The notes: generated from the letters alone by a model not told the origin. A stretch of DNA of 38,694 nt from Bifidobacterium breve (GCA_945869715.1 CAMBPP010000002.1:1-38694); one strand, 5' to 3'. Counted from the stretch's first letter, positions 9,029-19,219 are shown. Made by a program: numbers and translations.

Positions 9029-9643
9029 ATGGCAGTTTCTGAACCTCCTCAACACACCATCTCTTTTGGCCCCCATGTGGCCAACGATGCCGAATTGCGC
9101 CTGGTGGGTGATGTGAAGGGAAAGCGCGTTCTCGAGCTTGGGTTGCCCTATGGGCATGCCAACTCTGTGGCGATGGCGCAGTCGGGGGCGCGTGCCATGG
9201 CCATCGATAATTCTGCTGAGCGTATTGCCCTTGCCCGACGCACCGCTGAAACGGCAGAAGTACGCGTTGAGTTTCATCAGGCAGAGCTTGCCGACATGGG
9301 CTTCGTTACAAGCTCTTCGCTAGACCTTGTGTTGTGTATTGACAAACTGAACTCTGTTGACGACATCGACCGTCTCTTGCGCCAAGTGCATCGTGTGTTG
9401 AAATCAGAAGCATCTTTTGTTGCAGTGGTTGAGCACCCAGCAGCTGCGATGTTTGACAATGACGATGCTGTGGCGCGCCGCCCTTACGGAGCTGATGGTG
9501 CACTCACCATTGGTGAACTATGCATGTCATTACAACGCAGCAACTTTGCTATTGATCTGTTGTATGAACTCATGGCGCTGAATGCCCCGCGCGCACTTGT
9601 TCCTACAACACTTGCAATTCGCGCGCGCAAACTTGGTTCTTAA
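9029..9643 (+). CDS. SAM-dependent class I methyltransferase
   Basis: KRVLELGLPYGHANSVAMAQSGARAMAIDNSAERIALAR and SSLDLVLCIDKLN; Rossmann-type methyltransferase motifs, somewhat divergent. Confidence 0.7.
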   Translation: MAVSEPPQHTISFGPHVANDAELRLVGDVKGKRVLELGLPYGHANSVAMAQSGARAMAIDNSAERIALARRTAETAEVRVEFHQAELADMGFVTSSSLDLVLCIDKLNSVDDIDRLLRQVHRVLKSEASFVAVVEHPAAAMFDNDDAVARRPYGADGALTIGELCMSLQRSNFAIDLLYELMALNAPRALVPTTLAIRARKLGS

Positions 9644-11070
9644 TTTTTTTGTTCGCTCCACCACGCATCTAGCCGGCGACCAATTTCTTCGCAGCCCAGT
9701 AAACCTTCTTCGAGGCGAATTTCCATCAGAAAATTAAGTGCTTTTCCTACTTCGCGTCCAGGTTGAACACCAAGGCGTTGCATCACTTCAACACCATCAA
9801 GCTCGGGGCGCAATGCGGCGAGTTCTTCTTTTTCCATCAACTCTGCAATGCGTTTTTCAAGTTCATCCATGCGCTGCGATAACACCAGTGCTTTACGTTC
9901 ATTACGTGTGGTGCAGTCGCAACGAGTGAGCACATTGAGTTCGTTGAGCAATGGCCCCGCATCGCGCACGTAACGACGTACGGCAGAATCGGTCCATCCC
10001 ATTTGATATGTATGAAAGCGCAAATGCAATTCAACAAGTGCTGTAATTGCCTGCACGTCTTCGCTGGAATACTTCAATGCCTTCAAACGATCGCGCGTCA
10101 TTCGTGCACCAACTACTTCATGGTGATGAAAAGTGATTCCTTTTCCTTTATCAATTGCGCGCGTTTTTGGTTTACCAATGTCATGAAATAAAGCAGCAAG
10201 GCGAGTGATGCGAAAGTCAAAAGTGGGGTGCGCATCGGGGCGCACATTTTCCACCACAGCCAACGTATGCGTGAGTACATCTTTGTGGCGATGAATAGGG
10301 TCTTGCTCCACGCTCATGTTGGGCAACTCGGGAAAGAATTGGGCAGCAAGCCCCGTGTTGACCATAAACCACAAACCTGCAGTGGGGTGATCGGTGGTGA
10401 GCAGTCGATCGAGTTCGTGCTGAATGCGTTCGCGCGAAATGATGTCGAGGCGAGTTGCCATACTTTTCACTGCTTCAATAAGGCCTGGTTCCGCAGTGAG
10501 ATTGAGCGCCGAAAGAAAGCGCGCCGCGCGCAACATGCGCAGTGGGTCGTCACTAAAACTTTCTTCTGGCGACAATGGCGTGCGCAGAACTTTTGTCATG
10601 AGGTCGGCTGCCCCATTGAAGGGGTCAACTAAAACAGGACTAGATGAAGTGAGCTCGAGTGCCATTGCATTAATGGTGAAGTCACGACGAGAGAGGTCGG
10701 CCTCAATGTCGTCAGAAAATTGCACATCGGGTTTACGGGAATCGGGTGAATACGCCTCGGCGCGGTGTGTGGTGATTTCGTAAACGCGGCCATTCTTTTT
10801 GGCGCCGATGGTGCCAAATTTTTCGCCCTGTGCCCACACTGCATCGGCCCAGCCCTCGATGATGGACTTAATTTCGTGCGGTAAAGCATCCGTTGTGGCG
10901 TCGAAATCCATGTCTGGTGATGCTCCGGGCAGATGTGCATCGCTAGCTGGACCCAGTAAAAGATCGCGCACCGTGCCGCCCACCAGGTACAGGCGCTTAT
11001 TTGCCGCGGCAAAGCGAGCAGTGAGCGGAGCAAGTTCCTCTAAGACAGGGGTAAAGCGTTCGGGAATCAT
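9640..11070 (-). CDS. pcnA: CCA tRNA nucleotidyltransferase / poly(A) polymerase family with HD domain
   Basis: LYLVGGTVRDLLLG; DFTINAMALEL; LRMLRAARF; ALFHDIGKPKTR. Confidence 0.9.
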   Translation of the reverse strand: MIPERFTPVLEELAPLTARFAAANKRLYLVGGTVRDLLLGPASDAHLPGASPDMDFDATTDALPHEIKSIIEGWADAVWAQGEKFGTIGAKKNGRVYEITTHRAEAYSPDSRKPDVQFSDDIEADLSRRDFTINAMALELTSSSPVLVDPFNGAADLMTKVLRTPLSPEESFSDDPLRMLRAARFLSALNLTAEPGLIEAVKSMATRLDIISRERIQHELDRLLTTDHPTAGLWFMVNTGLAAQFFPELPNMSVEQDPIHRHKDVLTHTLAVVENVRPDAHPTFDFRITRLAALFHDIGKPKTRAIDKGKGITFHHHEVVGARMTRDRLKALKYSSEDVQAITALVELHLRFHTYQMGWTDSAVRRYVRDAGPLLNELNVLTRCDCTTRNERKALVLSQRMDELEKRIAELMEKEELAALRPELDGVEVMQRLGVQPGREVGKALNFLMEIRLEEGLLGCEEIGRRLDAWWSEQKN

Positions 11071-11118
11071 CAGACTTTCAGGCTACGCAGATGAAGCCCG
11101 ACCACTACGGTCATATGT

Positions 11119-11838
11119 GTGTTTATGGAACCTCGCCCCGTTGCCCCCCTCTTTGGCAACTGGCCCTACGACCCAACCACAGCGCTCCTCACTTTGCGCA
11201 GCGGCCATCACCCCGAGGCAACCATTACCAGTGACGTCGTGAAAATGTGGCTCGGGACCGCTCAACACGGTGGATTCGCACGAGTGAGAACGAACGCGGT
11301 GAGCCCGCAACTTGCTGGCATACTCGCCACTGTGGGTTTTTCCGTGAAACAAGAGCTCTCGCTGCTCACTGCGCCACTGCAGAACGTCCCTTCCACTGCG
11401 CAGCCGGCGTCTGCCCAGCGCATCACTGCCGCGCAAGCCGTGCGTATTGACTGCGCAGCATTTCATGGCGAGTGGGCAATTGACCCGCCTGCATTGCTCG
11501 CTACCAAACAGGCAACCCAATTTCATCGCTTGCGTGGCCTTGGGCCATCTCGGTTGCGCCGCACTTCCAGTTATTGCCTTTCAGGGTTCACGCCCAGCCC
11601 AGCAGAACCGCGGTACGGCTACATTCAGCGCCTTGCAGTACACCCCAGCGCACAACGTTGTGGCCAAGGGCGAAAGTTAGTACTCGATGCAATGCACTGG
11701 TTAGGTTCTCGTGGTATGCAACACGCGTTAGTCAACACCGATATCACTAACACGGCAGCCCTCTCGCTCTATCGTTCACTTGGTTTTACACCTATGTCAT
11801 ATTCGCTTTACGTACTTGAGCGCCCATGCACCGGTTAA
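11119..11838 (+). CDS. GNAT-family N-acetyltransferase
   Basis: IQRLAVHPSAQRCGQGRKLVLDAMHWL...ALVNTDITNTAALSLYRSLGF. GTG 11119 or ATG 11125 start. Confidence 0.8.
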   Translation: MFMEPRPVAPLFGNWPYDPTTALLTLRSGHHPEATITSDVVKMWLGTAQHGGFARVRTNAVSPQLAGILATVGFSVKQELSLLTAPLQNVPSTAQPASAQRITAAQAVRIDCAAFHGEWAIDPPALLATKQATQFHRLRGLGPSRLRRTSSYCLSGFTPSPAEPRYGYIQRLAVHPSAQRCGQGRKLVLDAMHWLGSRGMQHALVNTDITNTAALSLYRSLGFTPMSYSLYVLERPCTG

Positions 11839-13826
11839 AGCCACTTATCGTTTCTTGTGTGTTGATATGCCTCGGTGCACTCATGCTCCCGCATGGCACG
11901 TATGCAGCATCGGCACCTGTTACACAAGTTTCTATTGGTCTCACACAACAAAGTTTTACCGTTCTCGATAATGCCACAATGCGTTTTACTATTGCTATTA
12001 ACGAAAATGGCAAGCCCATTACCCCTCAAGACAATATTGAGCTTGATGTTGTTCTGTCGAAACGCCTCGCCACACGTCAAGCATTCCGCGACATCACTGA
12101 AGAGAACGTCGTTCCTGAGCCACTCGATGGCGTTCGCCTCAACACATTGAGCATCACACGAAATTCTGCTGGTCGATTCATTGTGGAGTTGCCCACCACC
12201 ACGAAAACGTCAGCAACAGCTGGGCTATACATGAATCAATCAGGGGTGTACCCACTGACATTTACCGTGTATTCCGGCAATGAAGTGCGTGCCACAACCA
12301 CCACTTTCATTCATCATTTTTCTGCAAATGATGCATCCGTGCTGACACAGCAAGATCGCCTTGGCGTGCTTCCCGTTGTCAGCGTGACTACACCTCCAAG
12401 TCTGAGCGCTACAGGCGCAATCGCACTCAGTGCCGACGCTCGTGCGCTTCTTCAAAAATTTGCCAATGTCTTTTCTGGTATCGGCCAAGGTTCACTACTC
12501 GTACTTCAACCTGACTTGCTTAATGCGTTAGCGCTCTCAGAAACCACCGAAGACAAACTTCTTCTAGATGACATTCGAGACTTGCTAGGCATCCATACTT
12601 TGAGTGCCACAACTCAGGTGCCTTATAACCCCAGCGCTATTGCTCATGTTGGCCTTCAAGAACTTTTTGCCCGACAACTCACTGCTGGTGAAGATGCCAC
12701 CACCGCGCTCATGCAAAAAAGCCCTTCGCGCGATGCCGCGGTGCTTGCCGACCCGCTCACTGCAGCCGGAGCCACGCTGTTGCGCGACTTAGGTACAAGG
12801 CAAGTAATACTCACGCCGAGCGCTCAAAAATCATTTGATGCGCCACTCGACTCGGCAGTGGCGTACCTCACCAAGCTTCCCGATGGCGGCTCACTGTCGA
12901 TCTATGGCACCGACCCCCAATATGCACGCGTCATGGAAACTGAATCACTGACACCTTTGGAACGTGCTACGCGCATATCGGCCGAGCTCATCGTTCAGCG
13001 CGAGGAGCTCTCATTTACTGCTCCACAGGCCCAACAACGTCAAGTTCTCCTCAGCTCATCAACAGGAGAAATCATGAATGTGGCCGTGATGCGTCAATTA
13101 TTTCGCATCATCAATTCCAGCCCCGTGCTTACCTTTACCTCCCAACCAGGGCTTCCTTCGGCACCCACTTCAAGCCAGCCAATTACTTTGCGCCAAGGTG
13201 AAGACACCTCTTTAGAAGGCCTCAAAGCCACCTTCACCAAACTTTTACAGCGCATCGCCAATACTTCATCAATGCTTTTGGCAGATGACCCGCGCATAGG
13301 CACGTGGAACACATTGACCGCATACTCCGCTGCACGCACCGCAACGCCAGCGCAAAGTGCGGCGTACATCGACGCCATTTCCTCATCCATTTCTGACGTA
13401 CGCACTTCTGTGAGTTTGCCGAAGTCTGCCAACTTCACCTTGAGTGGTCATAACAGTGAAATTCAATTGCAAGTAAAAAATACAAGCGCTACGGCCACGA
13501 AGGTAATTCTGCGGTATCGCAGTGCAAAGCTCACCTTTCCCCAGAACTCTCAAGTCATTGAGCTGCCTGCCAATTCCAGTACCAACATTGCGGTGAAGGT
13601 GGTGGCGCGAAGTAATGGTCGCTTCCCGGTGTATTTCCAACTTTTTACTCCGCGTGGCAACAGCCCACTCACAGAGGAGTTGGAAGTGACCGCCCGCGTC
13701 AGCGCCCTTGCGGGTCTTGGTCTTGTGGTGAGCGCTACCGCCATTATTGTTTTACTCACATGGTGGGCGCATAACTGGCGTTCACGGCGCCGGCGTGCCC
13801 TTTCAGCACTCGTCGCCCCAGAATAA
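11826..13826 (+). CDS. DUF6049-like membrane-anchored extracytoplasmic protein
   Basis: Signal peptide at N-terminus, ~600-aa ectodomain, C-terminal TM LGLVVSATAIIVLLTWWAHNWRSRRRR. Position matches the Rv3909-type gene. Confidence 0.65.
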   Translation: MHRLKPLIVSCVLICLGALMLPHGTYAASAPVTQVSIGLTQQSFTVLDNATMRFTIAINENGKPITPQDNIELDVVLSKRLATRQAFRDITEENVVPEPLDGVRLNTLSITRNSAGRFIVELPTTTKTSATAGLYMNQSGVYPLTFTVYSGNEVRATTTTFIHHFSANDASVLTQQDRLGVLPVVSVTTPPSLSATGAIALSADARALLQKFANVFSGIGQGSLLVLQPDLLNALALSETTEDKLLLDDIRDLLGIHTLSATTQVPYNPSAIAHVGLQELFARQLTAGEDATTALMQKSPSRDAAVLADPLTAAGATLLRDLGTRQVILTPSAQKSFDAPLDSAVAYLTKLPDGGSLSIYGTDPQYARVMETESLTPLERATRISAELIVQREELSFTAPQAQQRQVLLSSSTGEIMNVAVMRQLFRIINSSPVLTFTSQPGLPSAPTSSQPITLRQGEDTSLEGLKATFTKLLQRIANTSSMLLADDPRIGTWNTLTAYSAARTATPAQSAAYIDAISSSISDVRTSVSLPKSANFTLSGHNSEIQLQVKNTSATATKVILRYRSAKLTFPQNSQVIELPANSSTNIAVKVVARSNGRFPVYFQLFTPRGNSPLTEELEVTARVSALAGLGLVVSATAIIVLLTWWAHNWRSRRRRALSALVAPE

Positions 13827-13846
13827 GGCACTACGGTAGAAGCATT

Positions 13847-14695
13847 ATGACGATCCGTATTGTTACCGACAGCGCTTGTGACCTCCCGCAGCACCTCATT
13901 GCACAACACAAAATTGTTGTTGTACCCCTCACTATTCGCTTCGGCGAGACCGACTACATCGATGGTGAAGACTTCACTCCGAAGGAATTTTGGGCAAAGT
14001 GCACAGCGTCCCCAGTCCTTCCTGAAACTGCCGCCCCCTCACCTGGCCAGTTTGAGGCTGCCTACCGCCGCCTGCAAAGCGAAGGCGCAACAGGTGTGCT
14101 CGTGGTCTCGTTATCGTCTGGCGTATCGGCCACAATGCAAAGCGCCGAAATTGCAGCCCGCCTCGTGGGCGAAGACACGGCGAGCCCCTTTTCGGTGCAG
14201 GTAATCGATTCACGCAGTGTGTCAATGGGTCAAGGCATCATTGCAACATCTTGTGCGGTCAAGGCCGAACAAGGTGCAAGCCTCAGTGAAGTTGCCGCCC
14301 TCGCCACGGCACTCAGCCATCGCGTGCATGTGTACGGTGCGCTCGACACCCTGGAGAACCTGAAAAAAGGCGGCCGCATTGGCGGTGTGAAGGGAATGTT
14401 GGCATCAGCGCTGTCCATCAAGCCCATTATTGACGTACGAGACGGCAAAGTAGAAGAGGGTGGTCGCCAGCGCACGCGCTCGAAGGCACTCGCGTTCTTG
14501 TTAGAAAAAGTGAAAGAGCACGGAAACATTTCTGACCTCGCCGTCTTGCAAGCCGACTGCGACGACACCGATGCGTTCCTCGCGTCACTGCGTGCCATCT
14601 ACTCAGGCAGTATCGAAGTAGGCGACATTGGTGCAGTCATCGGCGCACATGCTGGTCGCGGCACCATCGGTGTTGCATTTTTCGACGCTGAATAA
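13847..14695 (+). CDS. DegV family fatty-acid-binding protein
   Basis: MTIRIVTDSACDLP...; VLVVSLSSGVSATMQSAEIAA; LENLKKGGRIGGVKGMLASALSIKPII. Confidence 0.92.
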   Translation: MTIRIVTDSACDLPQHLIAQHKIVVVPLTIRFGETDYIDGEDFTPKEFWAKCTASPVLPETAAPSPGQFEAAYRRLQSEGATGVLVVSLSSGVSATMQSAEIAARLVGEDTASPFSVQVIDSRSVSMGQGIIATSCAVKAEQGASLSEVAALATALSHRVHVYGALDTLENLKKGGRIGGVKGMLASALSIKPIIDVRDGKVEEGGRQRTRSKALAFLLEKVKEHGNISDLAVLQADCDDTDAFLASLRAIYSGSIEVGDIGAVIGAHAGRGTIGVAFFDAE

Positions 14696-14760
14696 AAACG
14701 CTTCTTCCCATCGCATTGCCTCAATCGTGCAACGCTGCGCAACTAGCGTGATGCACAGCA

Positions 14761-16365
14761 ATGTCTTCTTCACTTGTACCCAACACGCTTATTGGTGCGC
14801 GCTATCGATTGGTGCGTCGCATTGGTCAAGGCGGCATGGCGGAAGTGTGGTTAGCAAAAGACACCTCACTCGACCGTGATGTAGCTGTCAAAGTAATGCG
14901 AGCGCATCACGACGATGACCGTGTGGGAAATGAGCGCTTTCGCCGCGAAGCAAAAGCATCAGCGGCACTGAGTTCACCCAACATCGTGACGGTCTACGAC
15001 GTTGTAGAAGATGCTGGCCGGCAAGCAGTTGTCATGGAATACATCAATGGCCAAAGTCTGCGCGAACTCCTTGACAAAGTGCATCGTATTAGCCCTAGTC
15101 TTACTGTTCATATTGGTATGGCAGTAGCAACCGCACTCGATGCAGCACATGCGAAAGATCTTGTCCACCGCGATATTAAGCCGGCAAACATTCTCATTAC
15201 TCCAAGTGGGCGCGTGCTTCTCACCGACTTTGGAATTGCGAAAACTTTAAGCGGAAATGAATCTGATCTCACTAATGACAACATCATGATGGGTACTGCT
15301 AAGTACTTATCGCCCGAGCAAGTAAGTGGGAAAAAGCTAGATGGGCGTGCAGATTTATACTCACTTGGCCTTGTGCTTTATGAATGCTTAGCGGGTCGGG
15401 TGCCATTCGTTGGTGGCACCGATGTAGAAACTGCGCTGGCCCGTGTGCAAGGTGATGCGCCCGACATTTCAAAAATTCGCCCGACATTGCCGCCAGTATT
15501 AGTGCGCATCATTCATCAAATGTTGGCCCGTGATCCAGAGCAACGACAGCCTTCTGGCGAAGCAGTGCGTGCTGCACTTTACGCCGCGCGCGAAATTGGT
15601 TTAGATGGAACACCAACAGGTTTAACCCCGCCATATGGCAACACCATGCCAGTAACAACAATTCCTGGCGAACCAGTTATCAGCGAGCCCACCGCGCGCA
15701 CCGAGTCCTCTCGCAGTTCAAGTTCGTCGCGGCCAGTGAATAAGGCTTTGGGAAAACGTGCTCACCGCATCACACCAACCTCAATATTGGCGGCCGCAGT
15801 GGTCATTGGTGTGGTGCTCGCTGGCTTTGTGTTGTGGCGCAGCATGTCGTCACCTTCCACAACACCCGCTGCAAGTGCCTCCACAACACCCGTAGCGACG
15901 GGGCCGGTCAACATTGTCAGTGTGAGTAGTTATGACCCCGATGGCGATGACAACATTGAAAACGATGACCAGCTCCCCAATTTGCGTGATGGCAAGTCGG
16001 GAACTCAGTGGCGCACCGTGTGCTACGGCAACAATCACTTCGGAAGTAAAAACGGCGTGGGTTTCGTTGCCGAGTTGTCGGGTCGCAGCACAGGAACATT
16101 GTCTGTCGACTTCGGTTATGCCCCCTGGGAGATCGATGTTTACGGTTATTCCGACACAAAGCCGGGCACGCTTGCGGGTTGGGGGCCTGCACTTGCTGGC
16201 TCTGCAGGCGACAACCCCGGGGAAGCCACCTTCAACATCTCCGCACCTTCGCAGTACGTCCTTGTTTACTTACGTTCAGCAGCACGCAGCCCACAGTGTT
16301 CCACCACAAACCCATTCCAGGGTGTCATCAACGACATCAGTTTTGTTTCAGCGTCCGCACCGTAA
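14761..16365 (+). CDS. Transmembrane Hanks-type Ser/Thr protein kinase with MviN-like C-terminal ectodomain
   Basis: GQGGMAEVWLAKD, VAVKVM, HRDIKPANI, TDFGIAK, KYLSPEQ; TM SILAAAVVIGVVLAGFVLW; ectodomain VSSYDPDGDDNIENDDQLPNLRDGKSGTQWRTVCY. Confidence 0.9.
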   Translation: MSSSLVPNTLIGARYRLVRRIGQGGMAEVWLAKDTSLDRDVAVKVMRAHHDDDRVGNERFRREAKASAALSSPNIVTVYDVVEDAGRQAVVMEYINGQSLRELLDKVHRISPSLTVHIGMAVATALDAAHAKDLVHRDIKPANILITPSGRVLLTDFGIAKTLSGNESDLTNDNIMMGTAKYLSPEQVSGKKLDGRADLYSLGLVLYECLAGRVPFVGGTDVETALARVQGDAPDISKIRPTLPPVLVRIIHQMLARDPEQRQPSGEAVRAALYAAREIGLDGTPTGLTPPYGNTMPVTTIPGEPVISEPTARTESSRSSSSSRPVNKALGKRAHRITPTSILAAAVVIGVVLAGFVLWRSMSSPSTTPAASASTTPVATGPVNIVSVSSYDPDGDDNIENDDQLPNLRDGKSGTQWRTVCYGNNHFGSKNGVGFVAELSGRSTGTLSVDFGYAPWEIDVYGYSDTKPGTLAGWGPALAGSAGDNPGEATFNISAPSQYVLVYLRSAARSPQCSTTNPFQGVINDISFVSASAP

Positions 16366-16391
16366 GAATGGTCTGTGGCTAGCCTTCCCGT

Positions 16392-17012
16392 ATGGACACT
16401 GAGCGCCTTCTTGAACGCGCCCAGTCCGGCGACATTTCAGCAGTCGACCAGTTGTTACGTGTGCACTACAGCGCCGTTCACTCGGTATGTCACCGCATGT
16501 TGCTCAGCCGAGAAAGTGCCGACGACGCCGTCCAAAATGCTCTCATTGCCATTGTCAAAGGCCTCCCTCGTTTCGACGGGAAAGCAGCTCTATCGACCTG
16601 GATCTACCGCATTGCAATAAACTCGGCAATTGATGAAATTCGACGGATTCGTCGAAATGTTGGAACCGTTCCATTAAATGACGCCGCAAGTGCCCACACA
16701 TTGGCGAGTGAACATGCTGTCGACCCCACCGCTCTTCTTGCTGAACACCTTGTTGACTCATCACGAGTTGCCCAAGCCTTAGGAACTTTGCCCGAAGAAT
16801 TTCGTGCTGTGGTGGTCTTGCGCTACATCTCGGACCTCGATTATGCCGATATTGCGGTTGTGATTGAGGTTCCAGTTGGCACCGTCAGGTCGCGCTTGGC
16901 CAGGGGGAAAAAGCTTCTTGCCGAGAAATTGGCCGACCCGACAACACTTTCTCCTCCAGACGAACCAAACTTAGGTGCCCCGTCACCTCCACCGACGGGT
17001 TCATCATCATGA
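16392..17012 (+). CDS. ECF RNA polymerase sigma factor (SigM-position)
   Basis: SADDAVQNALIAIVKGLPRFDGKAALSTWIYRIAINSAIDEIRRIRR; sigma-4 LPEEFRAVVVLRYISDLDYADIAVVIEVPVGTVRSRLARGKK. Confidence 0.9.
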   Translation: MDTERLLERAQSGDISAVDQLLRVHYSAVHSVCHRMLLSRESADDAVQNALIAIVKGLPRFDGKAALSTWIYRIAINSAIDEIRRIRRNVGTVPLNDAASAHTLASEHAVDPTALLAEHLVDSSRVAQALGTLPEEFRAVVVLRYISDLDYADIAVVIEVPVGTVRSRLARGKKLLAEKLADPTTLSPPDEPNLGAPSPPPTGSSS

Positions 17013-17488
17013 CCACACCTTCTCTTGACCCCACCGACAATGGCCCGCTCGAGGCTGCTTTGCGTCATTTAGGCACCACCCTCGCCCCCGCCGTACGCGA
17101 TGAACACATTGCCGTTGCCTTAGGCCACATTGCAAGCACTGAGACAAACGAACTCAGCAATGTGGTTTCGCTCGCGTCGCGGCGCCCGAATCGCGTCTTC
17201 ATAGCGTTGAGTGCCGTGGCTGCCGTTGGGCTTTTTGCATTAGGGCTTGGCCTCGGAAACCGCGACAATAATTCGCCCGCCGAAGTTTCCTTAGTAAAAA
17301 ATGCCGCACCTACCGAAAGCGTTAACTCCCGCGCGTGTGTGAGTACAGAAGTTTCCACCACCGACACCTTCCTTATTGCGGGTAGCCCACCTGCGCTCGT
17401 TGCCAAAGAAGTACGTAATGGCGTTCCCACTCTCACCGTGTACAACGCCATCACTTGCGATATCTTGTGGCAAGTACCGGCCAAATAG
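17009..17488 (+). CDS. Putative membrane anti-sigma factor
   Basis: ATGA overlap with the ECF sigma gene; single TM VFIALSAVAAVGLFALGLGLG with short cytoplasmic N-terminus. Confidence 0.5.
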   Translation: MTTPSLDPTDNGPLEAALRHLGTTLAPAVRDEHIAVALGHIASTETNELSNVVSLASRRPNRVFIALSAVAAVGLFALGLGLGNRDNNSPAEVSLVKNAAPTESVNSRACVSTEVSTTDTFLIAGSPPALVAKEVRNGVPTLTVYNAITCDILWQVPAK

Positions 17489-17530
17489 CTGTTCCCGAAG
17501 AGAAACACCTTTAGCCATTAGGCTGAATAC

Positions 17531-17866
17531 GTGCTCTCTAACCCATTCACCGACCCCGATTGGGCGCGCAACACCGTTGCCTTCATCGACAAGTGGGTGG
17601 TCTTTGTTCGCGACCGCACTACCCGCCCGGTTATCACTGTGGTGCGTGGCATTGTTTATGGCTTTTTAGTTGCCACTGGCGTCGTCATCATGATCGTTCT
17701 CGTTGCCATTGGCGCAACACGGGCACTGCAGGCCGCACTCGACACTGCCTTTTCGCGCACAACGGCCGTATGGTCTTCGTATCTCATTTTGGGCAGTCTT
17801 TTTTTTCTCATTGGTCTACTCGTTGCGCGCAAGCAGCATCGTAAATCTGACGAACTCAATTCCTAA
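17531..17866 (+). CDS. Two-TM membrane protein
   Basis: 111-aa ORF, GTG start, two TM segments, immediately upstream of trxB. Confidence 0.6.
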   Translation: MLSNPFTDPDWARNTVAFIDKWVVFVRDRTTRPVITVVRGIVYGFLVATGVVIMIVLVAIGATRALQAALDTAFSRTTAVWSSYLILGSLFFLIGLLVARKQHRKSDELNS

Positions 17867-17892
17867 CCCCCACTATTTCTTTGGAGACTCTT

Positions 17893-18849
17893 ATGGCAAC
17901 ACATCATCACGTCCTCATCATTGGCTCTGGGCCTGCTGGGCTCACTGCAGCTATTTATACCGCTCGTGCCAATCTCAGCCCGTTCATCATTGAAGGTGAA
18001 CTGTCTTCCACCACCGATCAACCCGGTGGACAACTCATGCTCACGACTGAAGTAGAAAACTTTCCTGGTTTTCCTGAGGGCATTATGGGCCCAGAGCTCA
18101 TGGCTCGTTTTCGTGAACAAGCAGCGCGTTTCGGCGCATCGTTTCTCACCGACAAAGCCACTCGCGTTGATTTTTCTGCACGTCCTTTTCGTGTGTGGAC
18201 ACGCGATCAAGAATTCACCGCCGATTCCATCATTGTGAGTACCGGTGCGAAATCGTTGTGGTTAGGTCTTCCCAATGAAATTGCACTCGTTGGTCATGGT
18301 GTTTCTACATGCGCAACATGCGACGGATTTTTTTTCCGAGGCAAAGAAATTGTTGTCGTTGGTGGCGGTGACAGCGCGGTGGAAGAGGCAACCTTCCTCA
18401 CTAAGTTCGCTTCAAAAGTCACCATCGTGCATCGTCGTTCAGAATTGCGTGCATCAAAAATTATGCGTGCTCGTGCAGAAAATAATGAGCGCATAGAGTT
18501 CAAATGGAATAGCGCAGTTGTTGAACTGCAAGGAACCGACGCACTCGAAGGCATCGTGCTCGAAGACACGGTGACAGGTGAACGTTCCCAAATGAATGTA
18601 ACTGGTCTCTTCATTGCCATTGGCCATAAGCCGAATACTGACCTTTTCACAGGTATGCTCGACATGGAAGAAAACGGCTATCTCGCTACTCGCCCTGGTT
18701 CGTCATACACCAATATTCCTGGGGTTTTCGCCTGCGGCGATGTGCAAGACCACACCTATCGTCAGGCAATTACTGCTGCAGGGTCGGGATGCATGGCCGC
18801 CATCGATTGTGAGCGCTGGCTCGAGTCAGAGCACGCTTCTCCCGCCTAG
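17893..18849 (+). CDS. trxB: Thioredoxin-disulfide reductase
   Basis: IIGSGPAGLTAAIYTARA; CATCDGFFFRGKEIVVVGGGDSA; FACGDVQDHTYRQAITAAGSG. ATG 17893 preferred over TTG 17881. Confidence 0.96.
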   Translation: MATHHHVLIIGSGPAGLTAAIYTARANLSPFIIEGELSSTTDQPGGQLMLTTEVENFPGFPEGIMGPELMARFREQAARFGASFLTDKATRVDFSARPFRVWTRDQEFTADSIIVSTGAKSLWLGLPNEIALVGHGVSTCATCDGFFFRGKEIVVVGGGDSAVEEATFLTKFASKVTIVHRRSELRASKIMRARAENNERIEFKWNSAVVELQGTDALEGIVLEDTVTGERSQMNVTGLFIAIGHKPNTDLFTGMLDMEENGYLATRPGSSYTNIPGVFACGDVQDHTYRQAITAAGSGCMAAIDCERWLESEHASPA

Positions 18850-18880
18850 ACTTCAGTAAGAGAAGAAAAAAGGAGCCCCC

Positions 18881-19219
18881 ATGGCAGACGGCATTGTTAC
18901 TCTCACCAGTTCTACATTCGACGAAACAGTAAATGGTTCAAGCAAACCAATTCTTGTCGACTTCTGGGCCGAATGGTGTGGCCCATGCAAAATGATTGCT
19001 CCCATACTTGCGGAAATTGCTGTTGAACAAAAAGATTCTCTTGTGATCAGCAAACTCAACGTTGATGAACACGGTGACATTGCTCAGCGTTACAGCGTCA
19101 TGAGTATTCCTACATTGTTGTTGTTCAACAATGGCGAACTTGTGAAGCGCCTCGTTGGTGCAAAAGGCAAGGGCGCACTCTTGCAGGAGTTGTCAGAATT
19201 TCTGACCCCTTCCCTCTAA
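18881..19219 (+). CDS. trxA: Thioredoxin
   Basis: ILVDFWAEWCGPCKMIAPILAEIA; SIPTLLLFNNGE. Confidence 0.96.
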   Translation: MADGIVTLTSSTFDETVNGSSKPILVDFWAEWCGPCKMIAPILAEIAVEQKDSLVISKLNVDEHGDIAQRYSVMSIPTLLLFNNGELVKRLVGAKGKGALLQELSEFLTPSL

